Positions 23,901 to 36,974 of a DNA stretch of 64,000 bases are shown here, piece by piece. The notes beneath the pieces were generated by a model, which did not search any database, had not been told where the DNA came from, and saw only the letters and a program-made list of their open reading frames with translations. This DNA comes from Primula veris (taxonomy: Eukaryota > Streptophyta > Magnoliopsida > Ericales > Primulaceae): positions 24,188,711 through 24,252,710 of the forward strand of contig OY821741.1 of the NCBI GenBank assembly GCA_963682055.1. The letters run 5' to 3'. How positions within the stretch are numbered: position 1 is the stretch's first letter; each line of letters begins with the position of its first letter. The position numbers and the translations under genes were made by a program.

Positions 23901-26620
23901 GCAGTTGAATGAACGAGAAAGCAAGTGAGCGTGCTCAAGATTGATGTCGAAAATCTCATTAAGTAGGATTAAAGGCCATCACAGCCGAAATACTTAATAA
24001 GATTCCTACATTGTTCAAAGGGATGAGAAATGAAGTGAGCAAGTTCAAATGCCGAAAGTCTCATTAAATACGATTAAAGGCCATCACAGCCCAAACCCTT
24101 AATAAGACTCTGACATTGAGCAGTTGAATGAATGAGAAAGCAAGTGAGCATGTTCAAGCTCGATGTCGAAAATCTCATTAAGTAGGATTAAAGGCCATCA
24201 CAGCCCAAATACTTAATAAGATTCCTACATTGTTCAAAGGGATGAGAAACGAAGTGAGCAAGTTCAAATGTCGAAAGTCTCAATAAATAGGATTAAAGGC
24301 CATCACAGCCCAAACCCTTAATAAGACTCTGACATTGAGCAGTTGAATGAATGAGAAAGCAAGTGAGCATGTTCAAGCTCGATGTCGAAAATCATATTAA
24401 GTAGGATTAAAGGCCATCACAGCCCAAATACTTAATAAGATTCCTACATTGTTCAAAGGGATGAGAAATAAAGTGAGCAAGTTCAAATGCCGAAAGTCTC
24501 ATTAAATAGGATTAAAAGCCATCACAGCCCAAACCCTTAATAAGACTCTGACATTGAGCAGTTGAATGAACGAGAAAGCAACTGAGCATGTTCAAGCTCA
24601 TTGTCGAAAATCTGATTAAGTAGGATAAAAGGCCATCACAGCCCAAATATTTAATAAGATTCCTACATTGTTCAAAGGGATGAGAAATGAAGTGAGGAAG
24701 TTCAAATGCCGAAAGTCTCATTAAATAGGATTAAAGGCCATCACAGCCCAAACCCTTAATAAGACTCTGACATTGAGCAGTTGAATGAACGAGAAAGCAA
24801 CTGAGCATGTTCAAGATCGATGTCGAAAATCTCATTAAGTAGGATTAAAGGCCATCACAGCCCAAATACTTAATAAGATTCCTACATTGTTCAAAGGGAT
24901 GAGAAATGAAGTGAGTAAGTTTAAATGCCGAAAGTCTCATTAAATATGATTAAAGGCCATCACAGCCCAAACTCTTAATAAGACTCTGACATTGAGCAGT
25001 TGAATGAACGAGAAAGCAACTGAGCATGTTCAAGATCGATGTCGAAAATCTCATTAAGTAGGATTAAAGGCCATCACAGCCCAAATACTTAATAAGATTC
25101 CTACATTGTTCAAAGGGATGAGAAATGAAGTGAGCAAGTTCAAATGCCGAAAGTCTCATTAAAAATGATTAAAGGCCATCACTGCCCAAACCCTTAATAA
25201 GACTCTGACATTGAGCAGTTGAATGAACGAGAAAGCAACTGAGCATGTTCAAAATTGATGTCGAAAATCTCATTAAATAGGATTAAAGGCCATCACAGCC
25301 CAAATACTTAATAAGATTCCTACATTGTTGAAAGGGATGAGAAATGAAGTGAGCAAGTTCAAATGCCGAAAGTCTCAATAAATAGGATTTAAGGCCATCA
25401 CAGCCCAAACCCTTAATAAGACTCTGACATTGAGCAGTTGAATGAACGAGAAAGCAACTGAGCATGTTCAAGATCGATGTCGAAAATCTCATTAAGTAGG
25501 ATTAAAGGCCATCACAGCCCAAATACTTAATAAGATTCCTACATTGTTCAAAGGGATGAGAAATGAAGTGAGCAAGTTCAAATGCCGAAAGTCTCATTAA
25601 ATAGGATTAAAGGCCATCACAGCCCAAACCCTTAATAAGACTCTGACATTGAGCAGTTGAATGAACGAGAAAGCAACTGAGCATGTTCAAGCTCATTGTC
25701 GAAAATCTGATTAAGTAGGATAAAAGGCCATCACAGCCCAAATACTTAATAAGATTCCTACATTGTTCAAAGGGATGAGAAATGAAGTGAGGAAGTTCAA
25801 ATGCCGAAAGTCTCATTAAATAGGATTAAAGGCCATCACAGCCCAAACCCTTAATAAGACTCTGACATTGAATAGTTGAATGAACGAGAAAGCAACTGAG
25901 CATGTTCAAGATCGATGTCGAAAATCTCATTAAGTAGGATTAAAGGCCATCACAGCCCAAATACTTAATAAGATTCCTACATTGTTCAAAGGGATGAGAA
26001 ATGAAGTGAGCAAGTTCAAATGCCGAAAGTCTCATTAAATATGAATAAAGGCCATCACAGCCCAAACCCTTAATAAGACTCTGACATTGAGCAGTTGAAT
26101 GAACGAGAAAGCAAGTGAGCATGTTCAAGATCGATGTCGAAAATCTCATTAAGTAGGATTAAAGGCCATCACAGCCCAAATACTTAATAAGATTCCTACA
26201 TTGTTCAAAGGGATGAGAAATGAAGTGAGCCAGTTTAAATGCCGAAAGTCTCATTAAATACGATTAAAGGCCATCACAGCCCAAACCCTTAATAAGACTC
26301 TGACATTGAGCAGTTGAATGAACGAGAAAGCAAGTGAGTATGTTCAAGATCGATGTCGAAAATCTCATTAAGTAGGATTAAAGGCCATCACAGCCCAAAT
26401 ACTTAATAAGATTCCTACATTGTTCAAAGGGATGAGAAATGAAGTGAGCCAGTTTAAATGCCGAAAGTCTCATTAAATACGATTAAAGGCCATCACAGCC
26501 CAAACCCTTAATAAGACTCTGACATTGAGCAGTTGAATGAACGAGAAAGCAACTGAGCATGTTCAAGCTCGATGTCGAAAATCATATTAAGTAGGATTAA
26601 AGGCCATCACAGCCCAAATA
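20955..26620 (+). repeat. 5666-bp block, copy 1
   Basis: All rare markers here recur exactly 5666 bp downstream: the 28-bp deletion (21084 and 26750), TTAACGG (22001 and 27667), ACTGCCC (22334 and 28000; 25181 and 30847), GAGCGTGCTC (23929 and 29595) and TATTTAAT (about 24648 and 30314). The length equals 26 dimers (5694 bp) minus 28 bp. The block itself contains parts related at 2847 bp (13 dimers). The left boundary follows the mismatch at 20954/26620, where CATAGCCCAAATCC meets CACAGCCCAAATAC. Confidence 0.88.
21060..21145 (+). repeat. Truncated B monomer (86 bp, 28-bp deletion), copy 1
   Basis: ACATTGAGCATGTTCAAG joins the first TGAGCA of B directly to the second, removing 28 bp and one copy of the 6-bp direct repeat. 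This is the expected product of slippage or single-strand annealing at short homology. The monomer also carries AATATCATT instead of AATCTCATT. Confidence 0.95.
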
Positions 26621-29600
26621 CTTAATAAGATTCCTACATTGTTCAAAGGGATGAGAAATGAAGTGAGCAAGTTCAAATGCCGAAAGTCTCATTAAATAGG
26701 ATTAAAGGCCATCACAGCCCAAACCCTTAATAAGACTCTGACATTGAGCATGTTCAAGATTGATGTCGAAAATATCATTAAGTAGGATTAAAGGCCATCA
26801 CAGCCCAAATACTTAATAAGATTTCTACATTGTTCAAAGGGATGAGAAATGAAGTGAGTAAGTTTAAATGCCGAAAGTCTCATTAAATATGATTAAATGC
26901 CATCACAGCCCAAACTCTTAATAAGACTCTGACATTGAGCAGTTGAATGAACGAGAAAGCAACTGAGCATGTTCAAGATCGATGTCGAAAATCATATTAA
27001 GTAGGATTAAAGGCCATCATAGCCCAAATCCTTAATAAGATTCCTACATTGTTCAAAGGAATGAGAAATGAAGTGAGCAAGTTCAAATGCCGAAAGTCTC
27101 ATTAAATAGGATTAAAGGCCATCACAGCCCAAACCCTTAATAAGACTCTGACATTGAGCAGTTGAATGAACGAGAAAGCAAGTGAGCATGTTCAAGATTG
27201 ATGTCGAAAATCTCATTAAGTAGGATTAAAGGCCATCACAGCCCAAATACTTAATAAGATTTCTACATTGTTCAAAGGGATGAGAAATGAAGTGAGCAAG
27301 TTCAAATGCCGAAAGTCTCATTAAATACGATTAAAGGCCATCACAGCCCAAACCCTTAATAAGACTCTGACATTGAGCAGTTGAATGAACGAGAAAGCAA
27401 GTGAGCATGTTCAAGCTCGATGTCGAAAATCTCATTAAGTAGGATTAAAGGCCATCACAGCTCAAATACTTAATAAGATTCCTACATTGTTCAAAGGGAT
27501 GAGAAATGAAGTGAGCAAGTTCAAATGCCGAAAGTCTCATTAAATACGATTAAAGGCCATCACAGCCCAAACCCTTAATAAGACTCTGACATTGAGCAGT
27601 TGAATGAACGAGAAAGCAAGTGAGCATGTTCAAGATTGATGTCGAAAATCTCATTAAGTAGGATTAACGGCCATCACAGCCCAAATACTTAATAAGATTT
27701 CTACATTGTTCAAAGGGATGAGAAATGAAGTGAGTAAGTTTAAATGCCGAAAGTCTCATTAAATATGATTAAAGGCCATCACAGCCCAAACTCTTAATAA
27801 GACTCTGACATTGAGCAGTTGAATGAACGAGAAAGCAACTGAGCATGTTCAAGATCGATGTCGAAAATCTCATTAAGTAGGATTAAAGGCCATCACAGCC
27901 CAAATACTTAATAAGATTCCTACATTGTTCAAAGGGATGAGAAATGAAGTGAGCAAGTTCAAATGCCGAAAGTCTCATTAAAAATGATTAAAGGCCATCA
28001 CTGCCCAAACCCTTAATAAGACTCTGACATTGAGCAGTTGAATGAACGAGAAAGCAACTGAGCATGTTCAAAATTGATGTCGAAAATCTCATTAAATAGG
28101 ATTAAAGGCCATCACAGCCCAAATACTTAATAAGATTCCTACATTGTTGAAAGGGATGAGAAATGAAGTGAGCAAGTTCAAATGCCGAAAGTCTCAATAA
28201 ATAGGATTAAAGGCCATCACAGCCCAAACCCTTAATAAGACTCTGACATTGAGCAGTTGAATGAACGAGAAAGCAACTGAGCATGTTCAAGATCGATGTC
28301 GAAAATCTCATTAAGTAGGATTAAAGGCCATCACAGCCCAAATACTTAATAAGATTCCTACATTGTTCAAAGGGATGAGAAATGAAGTGAGCAAGTTCAA
28401 ATGCCGAAAGTCTCATTAAATAGGATTAAAGGCCATCACAGCCCAAACCCTTAATAAGACTCTGACATTGAGCAGTTGAATGAACGAGAAAGCAACTGAG
28501 CATGTTCAAGCTCATTGTCGAAAATCTGATTAAGTAGGATAAAAGGCCATCACAGCCCAAATACTTAATAAGATTCCTACATTGTTCAAAGGGATGAGAA
28601 ATGAAGTGAGGAAGTTCAAATGCCGAAAGTCTCATTAAATAGGATTAAAGGCCATCACAGCCCAAACCCTTAATAAGACTCTGACATTGAATAGTTGAAT
28701 GAACGAGAAAGCAACTGAGCATGTTCAAGATCGATGTCGAAAATCTCATTAAGTAGGATTAAAGGCCATCACAGCCCAAATACTTAATAAGATTCCTACA
28801 TTGTTCAAAGGGATGAGAAATGAAGTGAGCAAGTTCAAATGCCGAAAGTCTCATTAAATATGATTAAAGGCCATCACAGCCCAAACCCTTAATAAGACTC
28901 TGACATTGAGCAGTTGAATGAACGAGAAAGCAAGTGAGCATGTTCAAGATCGATGTCGAAAATCTCATTAAGTAGGATTAAAGGCCATCACAGCCCAAAT
29001 ACTTAATAAGATTCCTACATTGTTCAAAGGGATGAGAAATGAAGTGAGCCAGTTTAAATGCCGAAAGTCTCATTAAATACGATTAAAGGCCATCACAGCC
29101 CAAACCCTTAATAAGACTCTGACATTGAGCAGTTGAATGAACGAGAAAGCAAGTGAGTATGTTCAAGATCGATGTCGAAAATCTCATTAAGTAGGATTAA
29201 AGGCCATCACAGCCCAAATACTTAATAAGATTCCTACATTGTTCAAAGGGATGAGAAATGAAGTGAGCCAGTTTAAATGCCGAAAGTCTCATTAAATACG
29301 ATTAAAGGCCATCACAGCCCAAACCCTTAATAAGACTCTGACATTGAGCAGTTGAATGAACGAGAAAGCAACTGAGCATGTTCAAGCTCGATGTCGAAAA
29401 TCATATTAAGTAGGATTAAAGGCCATCACAGCCCAAATACTTAATAAGATTCCTACATTGTTCAAAGGGATGAGAAATAAAGTGAGCAAGTTCAAATGCC
29501 GAAAGTCTCATTAAATAGGATTAAAAGCCATCACAGCCCAAACCCTTAATAAGACTCTGACATTGAGCAGTTGAATGAACGAGAAAGCAAGTGAGCGTGC

Positions 29601-32286
29601 TCAAGATTGATGTCGAAAATCTCATTAAGTAGGATTAAAGGCCATCACAGCCGAAATACTTAATAAGATTCCTACATTGTTCAAAGGGATGAGAAATGAA
29701 GTGAGCAAGTTCAAATGCCGAAAGTCTCATTAAATACGATTAAAGGCCATCACAGCCCAAACCCTTAATAAGACTCTGACATTGAGCAGTTGAATGAATG
29801 AGAAAGCAAGTGAGCATGTTCAAGCTCGATGTCGAAAATCTCATTAAGTAGGATTAAAGGCCATCACAGCCCAAATACTTAATAAGATTCCTACATTGTT
29901 CAAAGGGATGAGAAACGAAGTGAGCAAGTTCAAATGTCGAAAGTCTCAATAAATAGGATTAAAGGCCATCACAGCCCAAACCCTTAATAAGACTCTGACA
30001 TTGAGCAGTTGAATGAATGAGAAAGCAAGTGAGCATGTTCAAGCTCGATGTCGAAAATCATATTAAGTAGGATTAAAGGCCATCACAGCCCAAATACTTA
30101 ATAAGATTCCTACATTGTTCAAAGGGATGAGAAATAAAGTGAGCAAGTTCAAATGCCGAAAGTCTCATTAAATAGGATTAAAAGCCATCACAGCCCAAAC
30201 CCTTAATAAGACTCTGACATTGAGCAGTTGAATGAACGAGAAAGCAACTGAGCATGTTCAAGCTCATTGTCGAAAATCTGATTAAGTAGGATAAAAGGCC
30301 ATCACAGCCCAAATATTTAATAAGATTCCTACATTGTTCAAAGGGATGAGAAATGAAGTGAGGAAGTTCAAATGCCGAAAGTCTCATTAAATAGGATTAA
30401 AGGCCATCACAGCCCAAACCCTTAATAAGACTCTGACATTGAGCAGTTGAATGAACGAGAAAGCAACTGAGCATGTTCAAGATCGATGTCGAAAATCTCA
30501 TTAAGTAGGATTAAAGGCCATCACAGCCCAAATACTTAATAAGATTCCTACATTGTTCAAAGGGATGAGAAATGAAGTGAGTAAGTTTAAATGCCGAAAG
30601 TCTCATTAAATATGATTAAAGGCCATCACAGCCCAAACTCTTAATAAGACTCTGACATTGAGCAGTTGAATGAACGAGAAAGCAACTGAGCATGTTCAAG
30701 ATCGATGTCGAAAATCTCATTAAGTAGGATTAAAGGCCATCACAGCCCAAATACTTAATAAGATTCCTACATTGTTCAAAGGGATGAGAAATGAAGTGAG
30801 CAAGTTCAAATGCCGAAAGTCTCATTAAAAATGATTAAAGGCCATCACTGCCCAAACCCTTAATAAGACTCTGACATTGAGCAGTTGAATGAACGAGAAA
30901 GCAACTGAGCATGTTCAAAATTGATGTCGAAAATCTCATTAAATAGGATTAAAGGCCATCACAGCCCAAATACTTAATAAGATTCCTACATTGTTGAAAG
31001 GGATGAGAAATGAAGTGAGCAAGTTCAAATGCCGAAAGTCTCAATAAATAGGATTTAAGGCCATCACAGCCCAAACCCTTAATAAGACTCTGACATTGAG
31101 CAGTTGAATGAACGAGAAAGCAACTGAGCATGTTCAAGATCGATGTCGAAAATCTCATTAAGTAGGATTAAAGGCCATCACAGCCCAAATACTTAATAAG
31201 ATTCCTACATTGTTCAAAGGGATGAGAAATGAAGTGAGCAAGTTCAAATGCCGAAAGTCTCATTAAATAGGATTAAAGGCCATCACAGCCCAAACCCTTA
31301 ATAAGACTCTGACATTGAGCAGTTGAATGAACGAGAAAGCAACTGAGCATGTTCAAGCTCATTGTCGAAAATCTGATTAAGTAGGATAAAAGGCCATCAC
31401 AGCCCAAATACTTAATAAGATTCCTACATTGTTCAAAGGGATGAGAAATGAAGTGAGGAAGTTCAAATGCCGAAAGTCTCATTAAATAGGATTAAAGGCC
31501 ATCACAGCCCAAACCCTTAATAAGACTCTGACATTGAATAGTTGAATGAACGAGAAAGCAACTGAGCATGTTCAAGATCGATGTCGAAAATCTCATTAAG
31601 TAGGATTAAAGGCCATCACAGCCCAAATACTTAATAAGATTCCTACATTGTTCAAAGGGATGAGAAATGAAGTGAGCAAGTTCAAATGCCGAAAGTCTCA
31701 TTAAATATGAATAAAGGCCATCACAGCCCAAACCCTTAATAAGACTCTGACATTGAGCAGTTGAATGAACGAGAAAGCAAGTGAGCATGTTCAAGATCGA
31801 TGTCGAAAATCTCATTAAGTAGGATTAAAGGCCATCACAGCCCAAATACTTAATAAGATTCCTACATTGTTCAAAGGGATGAGAAATGAAGTGAGCAAGT
31901 TCAAATGCCGAAAGTCTCATTAAATACGATTAAAGGCCATCACAGCCCAAACCCTTAATAAGACTCTGACATTGAGCAGTTGAATGAACGAGAAAGCAAG
32001 TGAGTATGTTCAAGATCGATGTCGAAAATCTCATTAAGTAGGATTAAAGGCCATCACAGCCCAAATACTTAATAAGATTCCTACATTGTTCAAAGGGATG
32101 AGAAATGAAGTGAGCCAGTTTAAATGCCGAAAGTCTCATTAAATACGATTAAAGGCCATCACAGCCCAAACCCTTAATAAGACTCTGACATTGAGCAGTT
32201 GAATGAACGAGAAAGCAACTGAGCATGTTCAAGCTCGATGTCGAAAATCATATTAAGTAGGATTAAAGGCCATCACAGCCCAAATA
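26621..32286 (+). repeat. 5666-bp block, copy 2
   Basis: Tandem copy of 20955-26620. The differences noticed are few; for example, the A near 31891 has GAGCAAGTTC where copy 1 (26231) has GAGCCAGTTT. After about 32300 the sequence follows the pattern found 2847 bp earlier (GAAATAAAG at 29474 and 32321), so the block is not repeated a third time. Confidence 0.87.
26726..26811 (+). repeat. Truncated B monomer (86 bp, 28-bp deletion), copy 2
   Basis: Same deletion and same AATATCATT change as at 21060, exactly 5666 bp later. It lies about 100 bp inside the start of the second block and anchors the tandem duplication. Confidence 0.95.
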
Positions 32287-32441
32287 CTTAATAAGATTCC
32301 TACATTGTTCAAAGGGATGAGAAATAAAGTGAGCAAGTTCAAATGCCGAAAGTCTCATTAAATAGGATTAAAAGTCATCACAGCCCAAACCCTTAATAAG
32401 ACTCTGACATTGAGCAGTTGAATGAACGAGAAAGCAAGTGA

Positions 32442-34193
32442 GCGTGCTCAAGATTGATGTCGAAAATCTCATTAAGTAGGATTAAAGGCCATCACAGCCG
32501 AAATACTTAATAAGATTCCTACATTGTTCAAAGGGATGAGAAATGAAGTGAGCAAGTTCAAATGCCGAAAGTCTCATTAAATACGATTAAAGGCCATCAC
32601 AGCCCAAACCCTTAATAAGACTCTGACATTGAGCAGTTGAATGAATGAGAAAGCAAGTGAGCATGTTCAAGCTCGATGTCGAAAATCTCATTAAGTAGGA
32701 TTAAAGGCCATCACAGCCCAAATACTTAATAAGATTCCTACATTGTTCAAAGGGATGAGAAACGAAGTGAGCAAGTTCAAATGTCGAAAGTCTCAATAAA
32801 TAGGATTAAAGGCCATCACAGCCCAAACCCTTAATAAGACTCTGACATTGAGCAGTTGAATGAATGAGAAAGCAAGTGAGCATGTTCAAGCTCGATGTCG
32901 AAAATCATATTAAGTAGGATTAAAGGCCATCACAGCCCAAATACTTAATAAGATTCCTACATTGTTCAAAGGGATGAGAAATAAAGTGAGCAAGTTCAAA
33001 TGCCGAAAGTCTCATTAAATAGGATTAAAAGCCATCACAGCCCAAACCCTTAATAAGACTCTGACATTGAGCAGTTGAATGAACGAGAAAGCAACTGAGC
33101 ATGTTCAAGCTCATTGTCGAAAATCTGATTAAGTAGGATAAAAGGCCATCACAGCCCAAATATTTAATAAGATTCCTACATTGTTCAAAGGGATGAGAAA
33201 TGAAGTGAGGAAGTTCAAATGCCGAAAGTCTCATTAAATAGGATTAAAGGCCATCACAGCCCAAACCCTTAATAAGACTCTGACATTGAGCAGTTGAATG
33301 AACGAGAAAGCAACTGAGCATGTTCAAGATCGATGTCGAAAATCTCATTAAGTAGGATTAAAGGCCATCACAGCCCAAATACTTAATAAGATTCCTACAT
33401 TGTTCAAAGGGATGAGAAATGAAGTGAGTAAGTTTAAATGCCGAAAGTCTCATTAAATATGATTAAAGGCCATCACAGCCCAAACCCTTAATAAGACTCT
33501 GACATTGAGCAGTTGAATGAACGAGAAAGCAAGTGAGCATGTTCAAGATCGATGTCGAAAATCTCATTAAGTAGGATTAAAGGCCATCACAGCCCAAATA
33601 CTTAATAAGATTCCTACATTGTTCAAAGGGATGAGAAATGAAGTGAGCCAGTTTAAATGCCGAAAGTCTCATTAAATACGATTAAAGGCCATCACAGCCC
33701 AAACCCTTAATAAGACTCTGACATTGAGCAGTTGAATGAACGAGAAAGCAAGTGAGCATGTTCAAGATCGATGTCGAAAATCTCATTAAGTAGGATTAAA
33801 GGCCATCACAGCCCAAATACTTAATAAGATTCCTACATTGTTCAAAGGGATGAGAAATGAAGTGAGCCAGTTTAAATGCCGAAAGTCTCATTAAATACGA
33901 TTAAAGGCCATCACAGCCCAAACCCTTAATAAGACTCTGACATTGAGCAGTTGAATGAACGAGAAAGCAACTGAGCATGTTCAAGCTCGATGTCGAAAAT
34001 CATATTAAGTAGGATTAAAGGCCATCACAGCCCAAATACTTAATAAGATTCCTACATTGTTCAAAGGGATGAGAAATAAAGTGAGCAAGTTCAAATGCCG
34101 AAAGTCTCATTAAATAGGATTAAAAGCCATCACAGCCCAAACCCTTAATAAGACTCTGACATTGAGCAGTTGAATGAACGAGAAAGCAAGTGA
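32442..34193 (+). repeat. 1752-bp HOR (16 monomers), copy 1
   Basis: The phase is set at the GAGCGTGCTC marker. Within the unit, in order, come CAGCCGAAAT, AAATACG A, GAATGAG B, GAAACGAAG with TGTCG A, a GAAATAAAG A, the ATTGTCG variant dimer (open frame 33025), a GAGTAAG A, then two GAGCCAGTTT A monomers. The same order follows at +1752. The choice of start is arbitrary. Similarity to the same HOR extends upstream into the 5666-bp blocks, where 22760 to 24512 and 28426 to 30178 are also 1752 bp apart. Confidence 0.85.
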
Positions 34194-35945
34194 GCGTGCT
34201 CAAGATTGATGTCGAAAATCTCATTAAGTAGGATTAAAGGCCATCATAGCCGAAATACTTAATAAGATTCCTACATTGTTCAAAGGGATGAGAAATGAAG
34301 TGAGCAAGTTCAAATGCCGAAAGTCTCATTAAATACGATTAAAGGCCATCACAGCCCAAACCCTTAATAAGACTCTGACATTGAGCAGTTGAATGAATGA
34401 GAAAGCAAGTGAGCATGTTCAAGCTCGATGTCGAAAATCTCATTAAGTAGGATTAAAGGCCATCACAGCCCAAATACTTAATAAGATTCCTACATTGTTC
34501 AAAGGGATGAGAAACGAAGTGAGCAAGTTCAAATGTCGAAAGTCTCAATAAATAGGATTAAAGGCCATCACAGCCCAAACCCTTAATAAGACTCTGACAT
34601 TGAGCAGTTGAATGAATGAGAAAGCAAGTGAGCATGTTCAAGCTCGATGTCGAAAATCATATTAAGTAGGATTAAAGGCCATCACAGCCCAAATACTTAA
34701 TAAGATTCCTACATTGTTCAAAGGGATGAGAAATAAAGTGAGCAAGTTCAAATGCCGAAAGTCTCATTAAATAGGATTAAAAGCCATCACAGCCCAAACC
34801 CTTAATAAGACTCTGACATTGAGCAGTTGAATGAACGAGAAAGCAACTGAGCATGTTCAAGCTCATTGTCGAAAATCTGATTAAGTAGGATAAAAGGCCA
34901 TCACAGCCCAAATACTTAATAAGATTCCTACATTGTTCAAAGGGATGAGAAATGAAGTGAGGAAGTTCAAATGCCGAAAGTCTCATTAAATAGGATTAAA
35001 GGCCATCACAGCCCAAACCCTTAATAAGACTCTGACATTGAGCAGTTGAATGAACGAGAAAGCAACTGAGCATGTTCAAGATCGATGTCGAAAATCTCAT
35101 TAAGTAGGATTAAAGGCCATCACAGCCCAAATACTTAATAAGATTCCTACATTGTTCAAAGGGATGAGAAATGAAGTGAGTAAGTTTAAATGCCGAAAGT
35201 CTCATTAAATATGATTAAAGGCCATCACAGCCCAAACCCTTAATAAGACTCTGACATTGAGCAGTTGAATGAACGAGAAAGCAAGTGAGCATGTTCAAGA
35301 TCGATGTCGAAAATCTCATTAAGTAGGATTAAAGGCCATCACAGCCCAAATACTTAATAAGATTCCTACATTGTTCAAAGGGATGAGAAATGAAGTGAGC
35401 CAGTTTAAATGCCGAAAGTCTCATTAAATACGATTAAAGGCCATCACAGCCCAAACCCTTAATAAGACTCTGACATTGAGCAGTTGAATGAACGAGAAAG
35501 CAAGTGAGCATGTTCAAGATCGATGTCGAAAATCTCATTAAGTAGGATTAAAGGCCATCACAGCCCAAATACTTAATAAGATTCCTACATTGTTCAAAGG
35601 GATGAGAAATGAAGTGAGCCAGTTTAAATGCCGAAAGTCTCATTAAATACGATTAAAGGCCATCACAGCCCAAACCCTTAATAAGACTCTGACATTGAGC
35701 AGTTGAATGAACGAGAAAGCAACTGAGCATGTTCAAGCTCGATGTCGAAAATCATATTAAGTAGGATTAAAGGCCATCACAGCCCAAATACTTAATAAGA
35801 TTCCTACATTGTTCAAAGGGATGAGAAATAAAGTGAGCAAGTTCAAATGCCGAAAGTCTCATTAAATAGGATTAAAAGCCATCACAGCCCAAACCCTTAA
35901 TAAGACTCTGACATTGAGCAGTTGAATGAACGAGAAAGCAAGTGA
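34194..35945 (+). repeat. 1752-bp HOR, copy 2
   Basis: Tandem copy of 32442-34193. Differences noticed: CATCATAGCCG near 34247 where copy 1 has CATCACAGCCG, and AAATACTTAAT near 34910 against AAATATTTAAT near 33158. Confidence 0.85.
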
Positions 35946-36395
35946 GCGTGCTCAAGATTGATGTCGAAAATCTCATTAAGTAGGATTAAAGGCCATCACA
36001 GCCGAAATACTTAATAAGATTCCTACATTGTTCAAAGGGATGAGAAATGAAGTGAGCAAGTTCAAATGCCGAAAGTCTCATTAAATACGATTAAAGGCCA
36101 TCACAGCCCAAACCCTTAATAAGACTCTGACATTGAGCAGTTGAATGAATGAGAAAGCAAGTGAGCATGTTCAAGCTCGATGTCGAAAATCTCATTAAGT
36201 AGGATTAAAGGCCATCACAGCCCAAATACTTAATAAGATTCCTACATTGTTCAAAGGGATGAGAAACGAAGTGAGCAAGTTCAAATGTCGAAAGTCTCAA
36301 TAAATAGGATTAAAGGCCATCACAGCCCAAACCCTTAATAAGACTCTGACATTGAGCAGTTGAATGAATGAGAAAGCAAGTGAGCATGTTCAAGC
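35946..36395 (+). repeat. 1752-bp HOR, partial third copy
   Basis: About two dimers follow the HOR order again before it departs: the B near 36409 has AATCTCATT where the matching B near 34657 has AATCATATT, and a second GAAACGAAG dimer follows instead of GAAATAAAG. Confidence 0.75.
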
Positions 36396-36974
36396 TCGAT
36401 GTCGAAAATCTCATTAAGTAGGATTAAAGGCCATCACAGCCCAAATACTTAATAAGATTCCTACATTGTTCAAAGGGATGAGAAACGAAGTGAGCAAGTT
36501 CAAATGTCGAAAGTCTCAATAAATAGGATTAAAGGCCATCACAGCCAAACCCTTAATAAGACTCTGACATTGAGCAGTTCAATGAACGAGAAAGCAAGTG
36601 AGCATGTTCAAGCTCAATGTCGAAAATCTCATTAAGTAGGATTAAAGGCCATCACAGCCCAAATCCTTAATAAGATTCCTACATTGTTCAAAGGGATGAG
36701 AAATGAAGTGAGCAAGTTCAAATGCCGAAAGTCTCATTAAATAGGATTAAATGCCATCACAGCCAAACTCTTAATAAGACTCTGACATTGAGCAGTTGAA
36801 TGAACGAGAAAGCAACTGAGCATGTTCAAGATCGATGTCGAAAATCATATTAAGTAGGATTAAAGGCCATCACAGCCCAAATCTTTAATAAGATTCCTAC
36901 ATTGTTCAAAGGGATGAGAAATTAAGTGAGCAAGTTTAAATGCCGAAAGTCTCATTAAATAGGATTAAAGGTCA
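36396..36974 (+). repeat. Link between the 1752-bp HOR and the large duplication
   Basis: Ordinary satellite dimers with a few private changes: CAGTTCAATGAACG near 36578, CTCAATGTCG near 36615, GAAATTAAG near 36921 and GGTCATCAC at 36972. The last of these is not found at the corresponding place 15747 bp downstream and so limits the start of the large duplication. Confidence 0.75.

Noticed and set aside
25283..25492. Second class of 69-codon minus-strand frames (25283, 25940, 30949, 31606)
   Set aside because: These arise in the same way from ATTTAAGG or GAATAAAGG changes in the conserved block; they are satellite sequence with no sign of protein selection.
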